Shown here: positions 1 to 9,400 of the stretch, piece by piece
How the letters are laid out: every line of letters begins with the position of its first letter
Position numbering within the stretch: position 1 is the stretch's first letter
Source of the DNA: TTA-H9 sp002071415
GTDB lineage: Bacteria; Bacteroidota; Bacteroidia; Bacteroidales; TTA-H9
Reading direction: 5' to 3'
Assembly: GCA_035411425.1 (NCBI GenBank)
Contig: DAONSX010000067.1
Span: 1 to 10,929 of the forward strand
Length of the DNA stretch: 10,929 nucleotides
The notes under the pieces: generated by a model
Told to the model about the DNA's origin: nothing
The model's database searches: none
The model's input: only the letters and a program-made list of their open reading frames with translations
Program-made: the position numbers and the translations under genes

Positions 1-422
1 CTTATATTAATATACATATAAAATAAGATTTATATCCCCATGCGGAATGCAAATCAAAACATTGATTAACCCTAATTTATCGATTTTACTTTAATACTCA
101 TAACCCTTTCTTTATCTTTCCTTTAGTTAAATTTACGAAAGGTGCCTACTACTATCGAAGAAAATACAATTGATGCTACTCCGCGATTTTTATTTTATAT
201 AATCCTTTAAAACATATATACGGTTTCATTTTTATTCTCTAAATAATTTCTTCAACAATTTATAACAGAATTATCTTGAATTTGATTACGATTTTGTATC
301 TCATTTTCTTCATTGTTGCTTAAATTTGTCATGGTTTTCAAAAGAGGCAAAATGGAATGAAGAATTTTGACCGGGTTTTGTTTACGGAATAATTGAATTA
401 GAACGTTTTAAAAACATATATC
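1..422. other. AT-rich spacer upstream of the radical SAM gene
   Basis: No open frame of useful length or recognisable protein fragment was found on either strand, and no tRNA-like or rRNA-like segment. The only element I would point to is a TAAATTTG box at 321-328, listed separately as a possible promoter. A short frame starting with GTG near 142 (VPTTIEEN...) ends after about 20 residues and resembles nothing I know. The composition is typical of Bacteroidota intergenic DNA. Confidence 0.6.
294..328 (+). promoter_or_regulatory. Possible Bacteroidota-type promoter for the radical SAM gene
   Basis: TAAATTTG at 321-328 is a full match to the -7 consensus TAnnTTTG of Bacteroidota primary-sigma promoters. 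A TTG (294-296, within TTTTG) lies upstream, with a spacer of 24 bases, slightly longer than usual. Transcription would begin near 335 and leave a leader of about 90 bases before the ATG at 423. The match is short and the region is AT-rich, so a chance hit is quite possible. Confidence 0.3.
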
Positions 423-1850
423 ATGGAAAATTTGTCGATTACCCATCAGCTGTTCAGAATGTCGAAATTACCTTTTATTCAGGGATACTTGCTCAAAAAA
501 GTCGATAAGTATCTTTATGATATTATCGTCGAAGAAAATAAGCGAAATCTCGAATCGGTAAAAATGAGGAAGTATCATTTCATTTCGGCCATGATGCACT
601 CGGCGATGAAGAATGTGAGGAAAGGGCGAATATCCACCTATGCCATTCAAAGGCTCAATGAGGTGCTAGTTGAGAATGCTTTTTTCAAAGCGCCCGAGCA
701 AATGAAAAATGCTAAAGAGGCATTTAAAGATAAATTTGGCTACGATGCCCCCAGTTTTATAACGCTTTCACCTACTCAGGCCTGTAATTTAAAATGCAGC
801 GGATGTTATGCCAGCTCCGATCCTCATGCTATGGCTAGTCTCCCTTATTCTATCGTCGACCGTTTAACCGGCGAAGTTCATGATTCCTTTGGAAGCCGTT
901 TTATTACCATCAGTGGAGGTGAACCTTTCCTTTATAAAAGCGAAGGACATACTTTAATCGATTTATTCGATAAATATAAGGATATGTTCTTCCTTGTTTA
1001 TACGAATGGCACACTGATTACCAAAGAATTAGCACATGAACTTGCACGAGTAGGCAATGCCACTCCCGCCATTTCGGTGGAAGGATTCGAAAAAGAAACC
1101 GATGACAGACGTGGCAAACACGTCCATAAAAGAATCCTTGAGACATTCCATAACCTCCGCAAATCTGGAGTACCCTTCGGAATTTCAGTCACTGCTTCCA
1201 ATAATAATATCCAAACCTTACTTCAGGACAAATTTTATGATTATTATTTCGATGGATTGGGAGCAACCTATATGTGGCTGTTTCATTTCTTTCCGATTGG
1301 CAGAGGCAAAGAACAATTCGACCTCATGCTAAAACCCGCCGATCGCCTCAAACTTTACGAGATGTGGGAAAAACAAATTGCCCAGAAAAAACATTGCATA
1401 GCCGATTTCTGGAATAGCGGAGTGCTTACCTGCGGATGTATTGCCTATGGCGGAAATCGCGGCTTCCTCTATATCGACTGGAATGGAAACATCATGCCCT
1501 GTGTGTTCGTCCCTTACTATCAACACAATATCATCGATTTATACAACTCAGGCAAGGATCTCACTTATGCCCTTCAATCCGATTTCATGAAAAATGGCCG
1601 AAAATGGCAACAGGAATATGGATTAAACAATCAAAAATCGCCTAACAACTGGCTCATGCCTTGCTCTATACGCGACCACTATGATAACTTTCGAAAAAAT
1701 ATTCTTACCCCGGAGGCAAAAGGTGAAAACCAGGAAGCTCAGGAAATCCTCGACGACTCCCTTTATTATGAAAAAATGACTTTGTTCGACGAAGAACTGA
1801 AAAAACTGACCGATCCAGTCTGGAAAAGTAAATATCTGAATGAAGGATGA
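423..1850 (+). CDS. Radical SAM protein with SPASM-like C-terminal cysteines, substrate unknown
   Basis: A 475-aa cytosolic radical S-adenosylmethionine enzyme. Residues 1-110 form a mostly helical leader domain. The radical SAM core starts at about 112 with FITLSPTQACNLKC; C121, C125 and C128 form the CxxxCxxC motif that binds the [4Fe-4S] cluster, and SGGEP at 164-168 is the SAM-binding motif. VYTNGT (192-197) and AISVEG (216-221) are typical later core strands. After the core, C337, C339, C360 (in YIDWNGNIMPC) and C414 lie where SPASM/Twitch proteins hold auxiliary iron-sulfur clusters; the phrase with NGNIMPC closely resembles SPASM domains. Such enzymes modify peptides, cofactors or lipids. 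No precursor peptide, maturase or transporter lies beside it, so the substrate cannot be named. There is no Shine-Dalgarno sequence; the start is AT-rich, as usual in this phylum. It looks intact and is probably monocistronic. Confidence 0.9.
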   Translation: MENLSITHQLFRMSKLPFIQGYLLKKVDKYLYDIIVEENKRNLESVKMRKYHFISAMMHSAMKNVRKGRISTYAIQRLNEVLVENAFFKAPEQMKNAKEAFKDKFGYDAPSFITLSPTQACNLKCSGCYASSDPHAMASLPYSIVDRLTGEVHDSFGSRFITISGGEPFLYKSEGHTLIDLFDKYKDMFFLVYTNGTLITKELAHELARVGNATPAISVEGFEKETDDRRGKHVHKRILETFHNLRKSGVPFGISVTASNNNIQTLLQDKFYDYYFDGLGATYMWLFHFFPIGRGKEQFDLMLKPADRLKLYEMWEKQIAQKKHCIADFWNSGVLTCGCIAYGGNRGFLYIDWNGNIMPCVFVPYYQHNIIDLYNSGKDLTYALQSDFMKNGRKWQQEYGLNNQKSPNNWLMPCSIRDHYDNFRKNILTPEAKGENQEAQEILDDSLYYEKMTLFDEELKKLTDPVWKSKYLNEG

Positions 1851-2388
1851 AACCTACTACATTATCCTCTCTGGTAAAAATTCCAAGACAGTAGGATAAA
1901 ATCGACAATATGGCCTAAACTTCCTAAATACTTTCATTTTCCTTTGCAAACCTATCTATCGAAAATTTTCCTTCCACTCAAATTGTTGTTTGAACGGCGA
2001 GGAAGATTCTATGGCAATGATTCCTTTCAACCATCTTGCGTTAAATAAGTATCCATCAGTTTACAATTTGGTTTCATTCGTAAACAATTTTTGAATGAAA
2101 GGATAGAACATTTTGATTGAATTGGTTGTTATTGAATAATAGTTCCATAACCGGCTCTGTTTTCAAAAGCTACCTTCTATTTTATAATAACCAATAAATC
2201 AATAATATAATATTAAATATCAAAAAAATCAACAGAAATTTAAAATTAGATGTCATAACATAATTTTTATATATTTACATATATTAGTAAAACTTTTAAA
2301 ATGACTTATAAAAGAAAAACGAATGAAACATAAACTAAAGGATATCAACAATCAATAAACTATTAAAACATCTTAAATTATTAAAAAC
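1851..2388. other. Long spacer between radical SAM and FMN reductase genes
   Basis: 538 bases without a convincing gene. Two weak hairpins can be drawn: TTATCCT (1862-1868) with AGGATAA (1893-1899), and a perfect 8-bp stem TTTCATTC (2072-2079) with GAATGAAA (2093-2100) around a 13-base loop. Neither is followed by a T-tract, so neither is called a terminator. A 34-codon open stretch on the minus strand near 1960-2065 has no start codon and no recognisable similarity. The last 200 bases are extremely AT-rich and probably contain the promoter of the reductase gene, but I could not find a clear TAnnTTTG box with a matching TTG. Confidence 0.5.
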
Positions 2389-2946
2389 ATGATAAAAGTT
2401 GGAATCATCATTGGAAGTACGCGACCCGGGCGCAACGCTGAAGCTGTTGGCAAATGGGTCTACGAAATTGCAATCAAAAGAAACGATGCCACATTTGAGT
2501 TGGTAGATTTGAAAGATTATAATCTTCCCTTGCTCGATGAAGCCATTCCGGCCTCCATGCACCAATACGAACATGAATACACCCGCAGATGGGCTGAAAA
2601 GATTGCTTCATTAGATGCATATATCTTTGTCACGCCTGAATACAATCATGCTCCCACAGCGGCTTTGAAAAATGCCCTCGATTATATTTATACCGAATGG
2701 AATAATAAAGCTGCCGGATTTGTCAGCTATGGTTCTATGGGTGGGGCACGTGCGGTAGAACAATTGCGCCAGATTATGAGTGAATTGCAAATAGCCGATG
2801 TACGCGCTCAAGTTTCTCTTTCACTTTTCACTGATTTTGAAAATTTCAGCGTATTCAAGCCAGCGCCAATGCACGATACCTATCTGAATACGATGATCGA
2901 CCAATTGGTGGCCTGGGGCGAAGCCCTGAAGACGGTCAGGAAATAA
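2389..2946 (+). CDS. NADPH-dependent FMN reductase family flavoprotein
   Basis: A 185-aa soluble flavodoxin-fold oxidoreductase of the NADPH-dependent FMN reductase family (Pfam FMN_red, PF03358), full length for the family. The phosphate-binding loop GSTRPGR at residues 9-15 holds FMN. TPEYNHAPTAALKNALD at 82-98 is the hallmark second flavin-contact motif, and SYGSMGGARA at 113-122 is the third. Members reduce flavins, quinones, azo dyes or chromate at the expense of NAD(P)H; the physiological acceptor cannot be told from sequence. The dioxygenase remnant starts three bases after the stop, so the two were co-transcribed, and a MarR-like remnant follows. This suggests the gene once belonged to a redox or aromatic-compound response cluster. 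The ATG is preceded by an A-rich stretch without a Shine-Dalgarno sequence. Confidence 0.93.
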   Translation: MIKVGIIIGSTRPGRNAEAVGKWVYEIAIKRNDATFELVDLKDYNLPLLDEAIPASMHQYEHEYTRRWAEKIASLDAYIFVTPEYNHAPTAALKNALDYIYTEWNNKAAGFVSYGSMGGARAVEQLRQIMSELQIADVRAQVSLSLFTDFENFSVFKPAPMHDTYLNTMIDQLVAWGEALKTVRK

Positions 2947-2949
2947 ACC

Positions 2950-3204
2950 ATGAATGCTTCTGAAAAATTACCCGTATTCTATACCCCTCATGGAGGAGGA
3001 CCATGGCACGTAATGGAAGATTACATGGGCGATCCTGAGGGATATGGAATGCTAAAAAACTATCTCGAAAAACTTGGAAAAGAATATCGTGAAAAAATAG
3101 AATCTCTTTTAGTCATTTCTGCCCATTGGGAAGAACCCTTGCCTGCGGTACATTTTGGCTCTAATCCTTCCATGTTTTACGATTATTATGGATTCAACAA
3201 ATAG
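2950..3204 (+). pseudogene. Truncated LigB/YgiD-type extradiol dioxygenase (N-terminal third only)
   Basis: 84 residues that match the start of the DODA-type extradiol ring-cleavage dioxygenase family (LigB superfamily, E. coli YgiD type), whose members are about 260 aa. Visible hallmarks are YTPHGGGPWHVM (residues 11-22) and LLVISAHWEE (53-62), where H14 and H59 correspond to two of the metal ligands, and MFYDYYGF (75-82). The frame then stops at once after GFNK; the C-terminal histidines that complete the metal site are missing. Only 45 bases separate the stop from the next gene remnant and none of them encodes the rest in any frame, so this looks like a deletion of roughly 500 bp rather than a simple nonsense change. 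The protein is not expected to be active. It was translated in tandem with the FMN reductase just upstream. Confidence 0.85.
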
Positions 3205-3249
3205 AAAATAAATTCATAGCATTAAATAACCCATCATTTTCGCAAAAGG

Positions 3250-3390
3250 ATGAAAATTGATGATGAAATCAACGGACACCTCAGAAATGAGTATCGTAGA
3301 GGTTTGATCAATCTTATACGAAGAAGCGAACGAGCTCAACCGCTTATTGGATAAAATCAAAGAAAAGGATTCTAAATGTCACTCAAAAAG
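3250..3390 (+). pseudogene. Remnant of a MarR-type regulator: beginning joined to end by internal deletion
   Basis: The ATG at 3250 opens MKIDDEINGHLRNEYRRG and continues to LINLI (codon 23, ending 3318), which resembles the N-terminal helix of Bacteroidota MarR proteins (typically ...F.NEY.KA.INLIYT...). From 3314, in another frame, LYEEANELNRLLDKIKEKD appears, which resembles the typical MarR C-terminus (...LSEEEA..LN.LLDKIR). The two pieces meet within about five bases, so roughly 100 codons, including the whole winged helix, would be missing. The original frame runs into a stop near 3352. The identification rests on short segments and on context, since MarR genes often accompany flavin reductases and dioxygenases of this kind. 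It could be an unrelated short coding scrap. No functional product is expected. Confidence 0.5.
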
Positions 3391-3437
3391 AAAAATCCAT
3401 TCACCGCTATCGGGCTTCATCAAATTTCGGTATCAAT

Positions 3438-3475
3438 AAAATCGAGCCTTGTCTTGCTCGAACTTTTTATTTTGT
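3438..3475. terminator. Bidirectional intrinsic terminator between converging genes
   Basis: TCGAGC (3442-3447) pairs perfectly with GCTCGA (3456-3461) around an 8-base loop. On the minus strand the stem is followed by TTTTATTG and begins about five bases after the alpha-2-macroglobulin stop codon. On the plus strand it is followed by ACTTTTTATTTTG. It can therefore end transcription from both sides, as expected between converging units, and overlaps the last codons of the large gene on the opposite strand. Confidence 0.7.
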
Positions 3476-6400
3476 TTTCACATGAATACTTCCTGAATGT
3501 GCAGAATATTCTGGAGCGTAAAGACATTGCAAACTTGCAAAACCGCTGCTGTAGGATCCTTTCTGAAATACTCTCAGTGAATATTCATAGACTCTTTTCC
3601 CGCGTGGGAGGTATTCGAAAAAGAATTGTGTAGCTACATCACTATTGGTAAGATAATAAGCGGTACCGTTCTGCCATCGATAACCCGAAATTACATCCAT
3701 GGGTTCGAAACCCGTAGCCCTGTAATCCTTCAAATGAACATAACTCAAGTCGTTGTCGTTTTCGACGATGAGGCGAACGACTACCTTATTACCCGCTTCG
3801 AGCTGCCGGGAAGGAGAAATCGGCATCAAAACGGGTCCTGATGATTCTCCTAACCTTTCCATAAAAAGTTGCTTTTCGATTTTTAAACCACCACTGGAGG
3901 CTTCTACTTCATCTATTGGCTTGAAATATTGAACGTACATTCCTCCCCAAATAGGTATATCATTGAGATTTTCGATATGAATCTTCATTATGTTGGGAAT
4001 ATTTTGAGAATTTGTCCATGTCTTCCTGAAATACCCACTTCCAGCTTCAATGGCTAAATCTCCCGATTCGTTTGCCAAAAGACTTTCACCGTTAACAGTA
4101 ATTTTTACTGGCTTATTTTCATTCAAAAGAGGTTTCCCTTTCAAGAGCAGGGCATAAACCGCCTCAGTCGTAGCCATGGAGGTTCCCCAGTTTTGAGTCC
4201 GTTTTTTATAAATCAACCATTTTTTCATGTTCTCTACATCCGAATAATAGCTTTCATCATACATAAAGGCTTCTATCATGGCAGCTTGGGTTTCCAATTC
4301 ACCTTCGGCCATCCATCTATTGTGTTTTCGTGCCCAATAAAGTCCTTTCTCATTGTCGAAAAGAGCCCGGTCGCGGAGCGATTTCAAAATTGTTCGCGCT
4401 TGCCTATCTTCCTTATTTTCGAAGAAAGATATGGCCAGTAAGGCTTGGGTGCCCAAGGATTGTTTTATCCAGTCGCGCCTGGCCAAATTCATATAATAAT
4501 CCCATGATTCCTTATATTTTTGATCAATAGGAAAAGCATTTACCAATAAACTTCTGGCATATAAATATTTAGCCATAGTATAACTCAACTGGCCTTGATA
4601 ATTTTTATCTCTAACCAAATGTTCGAGTTCATTCTTATAATCTTCCAACACTCGTTGGTCGAGATAATCCACTGCCGACGAAAGAAGCTTGTCCAATCCA
4701 TCATAATCTTCAATATCAATCATCTGTTGATGTAGGAGCCTGCTCAAACCTTTCACAATTTCCAAAGTAATATATCTTGAATCGGGCATACCCTCGAACC
4801 AGCTAAATCCGCCATTGGATGATTGCATTTGACTAATCTTTTGAAAAGCTATCTGCAAGTCATTGTTCATTTTATTTTCATCGAGAAAATCGGCTAATTG
4901 ATTTTTAGAGGCAGATTCAGTTTCGGCTTGGCCTACCCATGGTGTTTCATTGAGCACAATATTTTTCAAATCCTCATTTTTCTGAAGATTCGACTGCAAA
5001 GCAGACGGCTGATATCTTTTCCATGCTTCAATAACAGGCCGGATGGAAGGATTTTTCTCGATAATGTTTTTCCCGATGGCATTGGCATAAAATGAGGCAA
5101 ACCATGCATCAACCGATTGGCGTTCGGGCAAAGAAATGGAGGGCAAGGCTTGAAGTACAATCCATGCAGGATTTGTAGTAAACTCGAAGGTTATATGGGT
5201 TCGACTATCATGCAAAATTTCAGGATTCATAGAGATTTCGAAATCGGTAGTTTGCGAAGCGGCAGCAAATAAAGGATGCGCATCGCCAAGCCAGATTTGG
5301 TCAGACAGAACAGGAATCAGGTCTTCGAGAGCATCACTATGGCTTTCACATTGCGCAGTCAAGCGATAGCGCAAAACACTTGTGCCTGAGGGAACTATTA
5401 TCTTCCATTCGTATTGATCACTTAGTCCTGCTCTGGTCGAAAAAATCTTGACAGAGCTGTCACCTTTCGCTATTAAATGAAGAGGTTTGTCCGAAAGTAA
5501 ATCGAAGAATTCGAGACGAATGTTGCCTTCCAAGTCATTATCGGACATGTTGGTGAGTTTTGTCGGGAAAATCAGTGTATCGCCTTCACGCAAGAATCGA
5601 GGAGCATTCGATACGACCATAAGCTGTTTGGCGGTAATAATTTCTTTCTCGATGAATCCAAGTTTCATGTCCTGCGTATGAGCAAACAGCCGGAATTTCC
5701 ATCTCGTGAGCGATTCTGGCATCTTAAATTTCAACTGTAAGCGTCCATTGCTATCAGTGGTCAAATGCGGCATGAAAAAGGCGGTTTCGCTGAAATCCTT
5801 ACGAATTGAAACTTTTTTTGGTGTTCTATCATCATATATTTTGTTATAGACCATCACTCCTTCATCAGCTTCTAACTCCTCAGCATTTTGTGTTACCACA
5901 AGCTCGTAGTTTGGTTGTTGTGTTTTTCCAGCCGAAACTGCACCTCTATACATTTTGTATCGTGCATAAATTGGATAACCAAACCAATCTATCCTGTCGA
6001 ATTTTATTTCTTTAACAGGTAAGTATGGCCCAATGTTGCTATTCAGATAATATCCCCCTACGCTATTTTGATTAAAAATTCTCCACCAGCTAAAAATAGA
6101 ATTTGGGGAATAAGAGGGAATATTCCAGGCTGAATTTTGGAATACGTCGAGGGAGGCATCATACATATTGGCCAACACTTCCGCTAATACTGGCTTGTTT
6201 GAAGGTTCTTTCAGGCTAATTTGCCAAGTCTCTTCGGCACCGGGTTCCAACGTCGAACGAAAGGTGCTGAGCGTAAATTCGATTTTCTTGTTCGAATAAG
6301 GAACTTCAATGGTTTGGCTCTCATAAAAAACATGATTGTTCTTGAAAAATAAGAGATTGATCTTAAAATTCCCTCTATATCTTTCTTTTACAGGTATTTC

Positions 6401-9400
6401 AACCAACTTTTGCTGATTGCTTAGTTTGATCCAATCTTCCATGATCACACTGTCAGGGAGTACAACCTGAAGAAAAATTTTCGCATTTTTTTCGGATGAA
6501 CCTATTATGAATCGAGCCGTTTGTCCTGGTTCGTAAGAGTTTTGTTCAGCAACAAACCACAAAGGTGTAGGATAAGGTGGCTTTTTTTCGTGAGTGTCAT
6601 ATAAAACAAAGTACCTCTGATTTTCAATTGGCTGGCCAAATGTATCAATGGCATAAATACTGACCCTGTAAACACCTGAAGGCCAATTCCCGAATTCATT
6701 TATTCTTAGAATGCTATCTTTCTTTGTATCATAACCTTGTGACAGCACAACTTCTCCTTTTTCCCATTGATCGAATTCATCTTCATTCTGAAAAGGATAT
6801 TGAGGGAAAGCCGTTTGGAAGATATTCATGGGAATAACAGGTAGGTCGGGGTTACTAAAAGGTCGGGGATAATAGATTTTCTTGGGAGAAATCATCCGAT
6901 TGATATAAATAGTTCCGCGCGAATTCACCGGTTTCCCGGAAAGATTTGTTGATATAATTTTAAAGTTGACCGGCTGATTTTTATCAACCTGAGAGGGAAC
7001 CTCCACATAGGATATCAATGCTCGATTCCCTATCGAAAGCGAGGTTCCAGCTTCGTGTGTCTCGTTGTTAAGGTCTACTATAGTAGCTTCAATAAAGAAG
7101 CGATAAGCTATTTTAGGATCATTTGCCGATGAAGGATCGGGATAAGCAGTAAAATCAACATTGAAGAATCCCTTTTCATCTGTTGTTGTGGTCATATTGC
7201 AAATCTCCGTTTCTTCGGATGGAATCAGCGGAGGCCACCATTTCGAGCGTGGATAAGGAGAGAAGGCAGACCTTGTTACTCTGTAGCTTACCTTAGCTTG
7301 CCCAATTGGGAAGCCACTGTAGTCAATGGCTTTACCTCTCAGGCTCACTTTCTCTCCCAGCTTGTAAACTTCACTGGGGGATTCGAAACTCACTTCAAAA
7401 TTTGGCCGTTTATATTCTTCCACCAAAAAAACAACGCTTCCATAAGGTGTTACAAGAGAATATGAACCATTCAATCCGGCCGAAGGTAAGGTCATTCTTC
7501 CGCTGAAAGAACCAAAACGATTGGTCTTGTGGGCTTTTTGCTCAATTTGTTTCCCATTGGCATCAAATAATTGCACATTGCATTGTTCATTCGTCAGAAG
7601 TTGGTATTGTTTTCCCGTCGTTTCCGTAAAAATTCCTTTATAGTAAAGGGTTTGCCCTGGTCTATATATTTTTCTGTCGGTAAAAAGGTAAACTCGCTTG
7701 ATGGGTGTTTTCACCGGATTATAAATATTTTGAGGGAAAAAATTCTCGAGATACAGCGTATCGCTTTGAAAAATTATCAGACAGCTGGGCTGTTTGAGCT
7801 CACTATGCCGTATGAGCGGGAAAAAAGCCATGCCCTGCAAATTAGTCTTTGTTTCAGCCGCTAAGTGTTTTTCCCATGTTCTTGTAGAAGGCTTATAATA
7901 CTGTTCGAATAATTTTATCGCAGCATCAGCAACCGGAAAGCCCTGTATTCTATCGACTACATAAACCACTGAACGCCTGTCGGGCAAAGTGCTTGTGGCT
8001 GCATTTAAACCACTTATACGTAATGACTGAACGACGAGAATATCCCTGATGGTATCGAAATTTTTTCCCGTACTGGCCAAAAGAAAATAGCTTCCATTCT
8101 CGAGGCCTTCTATAATAATTTCGGTCGAATGTACCTTTAAATCTCCTGGATCGATTACCTTAACTCCAATATTTCGCAAGTATTTCTTAGAGAGTAAATT
8201 CTTGAATAAATCTTCTTGTCTCATCCCTCTCGAACCTGCCTTTCTTTCATCATAGCGATAAATTCGATAAAAAATAGAATCCGTGTTTTTGTAAAAAAAT
8301 TGAGTGAGAATAGGCGAATGTGGCGGAAAAGTATTTTGACAATAAATCTGAAGACTTGGCTTATAAAGCTCATTTAACAAAGAAGCACAATTTTTTGCTC
8401 CTAAGGTTTCAGGGTATTTTTCTATGGCATTGCGACATATATTAGCAGCTTTCAACAATTCATCCTTGTCGTAATACCATAGAGCCAAACGATGATCGAC
8501 CAAGGTAGAATGAGGATTTTCGGAATAGACGTTTTTGAGATTTATCAAGGACTGTAGATAAAGACTGTCTTTATCGCTCAATCCCGTATTTTGATACACA
8601 AATTCTATTCTTTCCAGATCGTTGTATATCAATGGAGGAAACTCTTGATAAGTCAGGTGCAATGCAGCAAGTTGCCGATAAATCTGCAAGGCGAGCTTTT
8701 TGAATCCTGTTCCTTGAATTTTGTCTAAGTTTACCTTAATGAAAGAATTGGCTGGAGAAAAAAAATCAGGATGATCGGGTTGAAATTCCTCAAGGGAGTG
8801 AGTGAGAGCAATGGGTTCATTGCTAAAAAATTCCAAGGCACGATGCGATAATAAATCGAGAAGGGTAGGCATGAAAATTTCGCTGCCTTGCGCTGTATCC
8901 AAAATAGGAATAAATTCTCTGGCTTTGATCTGATAAAGTTTTTCAGGGTCATCCATCGAAGCAAGGTAATAACTGGCAATAGTATCAGCAAAAGTTCTGG
9001 CATCCCACAATCGGAAATCCGATTCCAATTTATCACCCATTATTCCTCTCCCTCTTAATTCCCATTGATGGTTATTGTACCATAAATAATAAAGTTCAGC
9101 CGTAATACTTTTTAATATTTCCCGAGCAGGCATAGTGGTTACATTGATGAGTTTTTTACTGGCCTCTATGGCTTTCAACTCATAATCTTCTTCATATTGC
9201 GCCCATAAGCCAATACGATAAAGATGTGCTTTCAGAATTTGAGGTGAATTGTTTTCCTTCAATGCCACAGATAGCAGTTCTTCGGTTAATCTGGCGGCCG
9301 TTGCAGGCTGTCCCAGCTCTTTTAAACTGTCGATTTGCCTCCAGTAATCAGAATAACCCCTTTCTTCGATTTGAACAGAGCCTGTATGAAGTACGGATGC

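Noticed and set aside
1862..1899. Hairpin TTATCCT/AGGATAA after the radical SAM stop as a terminator
   Set aside because: The stem is short and AT-rich with a 24-base loop and no following T-tract.
2072..2100. Perfect 8-bp stem TTTCATTC/GAATGAAA as a terminator or regulator site
   Set aside because: No T-tract follows on either strand, and such stems are expected by chance in AT-rich DNA; noted in the spacer entry only.
3376..3633. 85-codon plus-strand open frame overlapping the 3' end of the macroglobulin gene
   Set aside because: It mostly runs antisense to real coding sequence, crosses the terminator hairpin and has no family resemblance.
8731..9036. 101-codon open frame on the minus strand inside the macroglobulin gene
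   Set aside because: It lies in another frame of a confidently coding region and shows no recognisable protein features.
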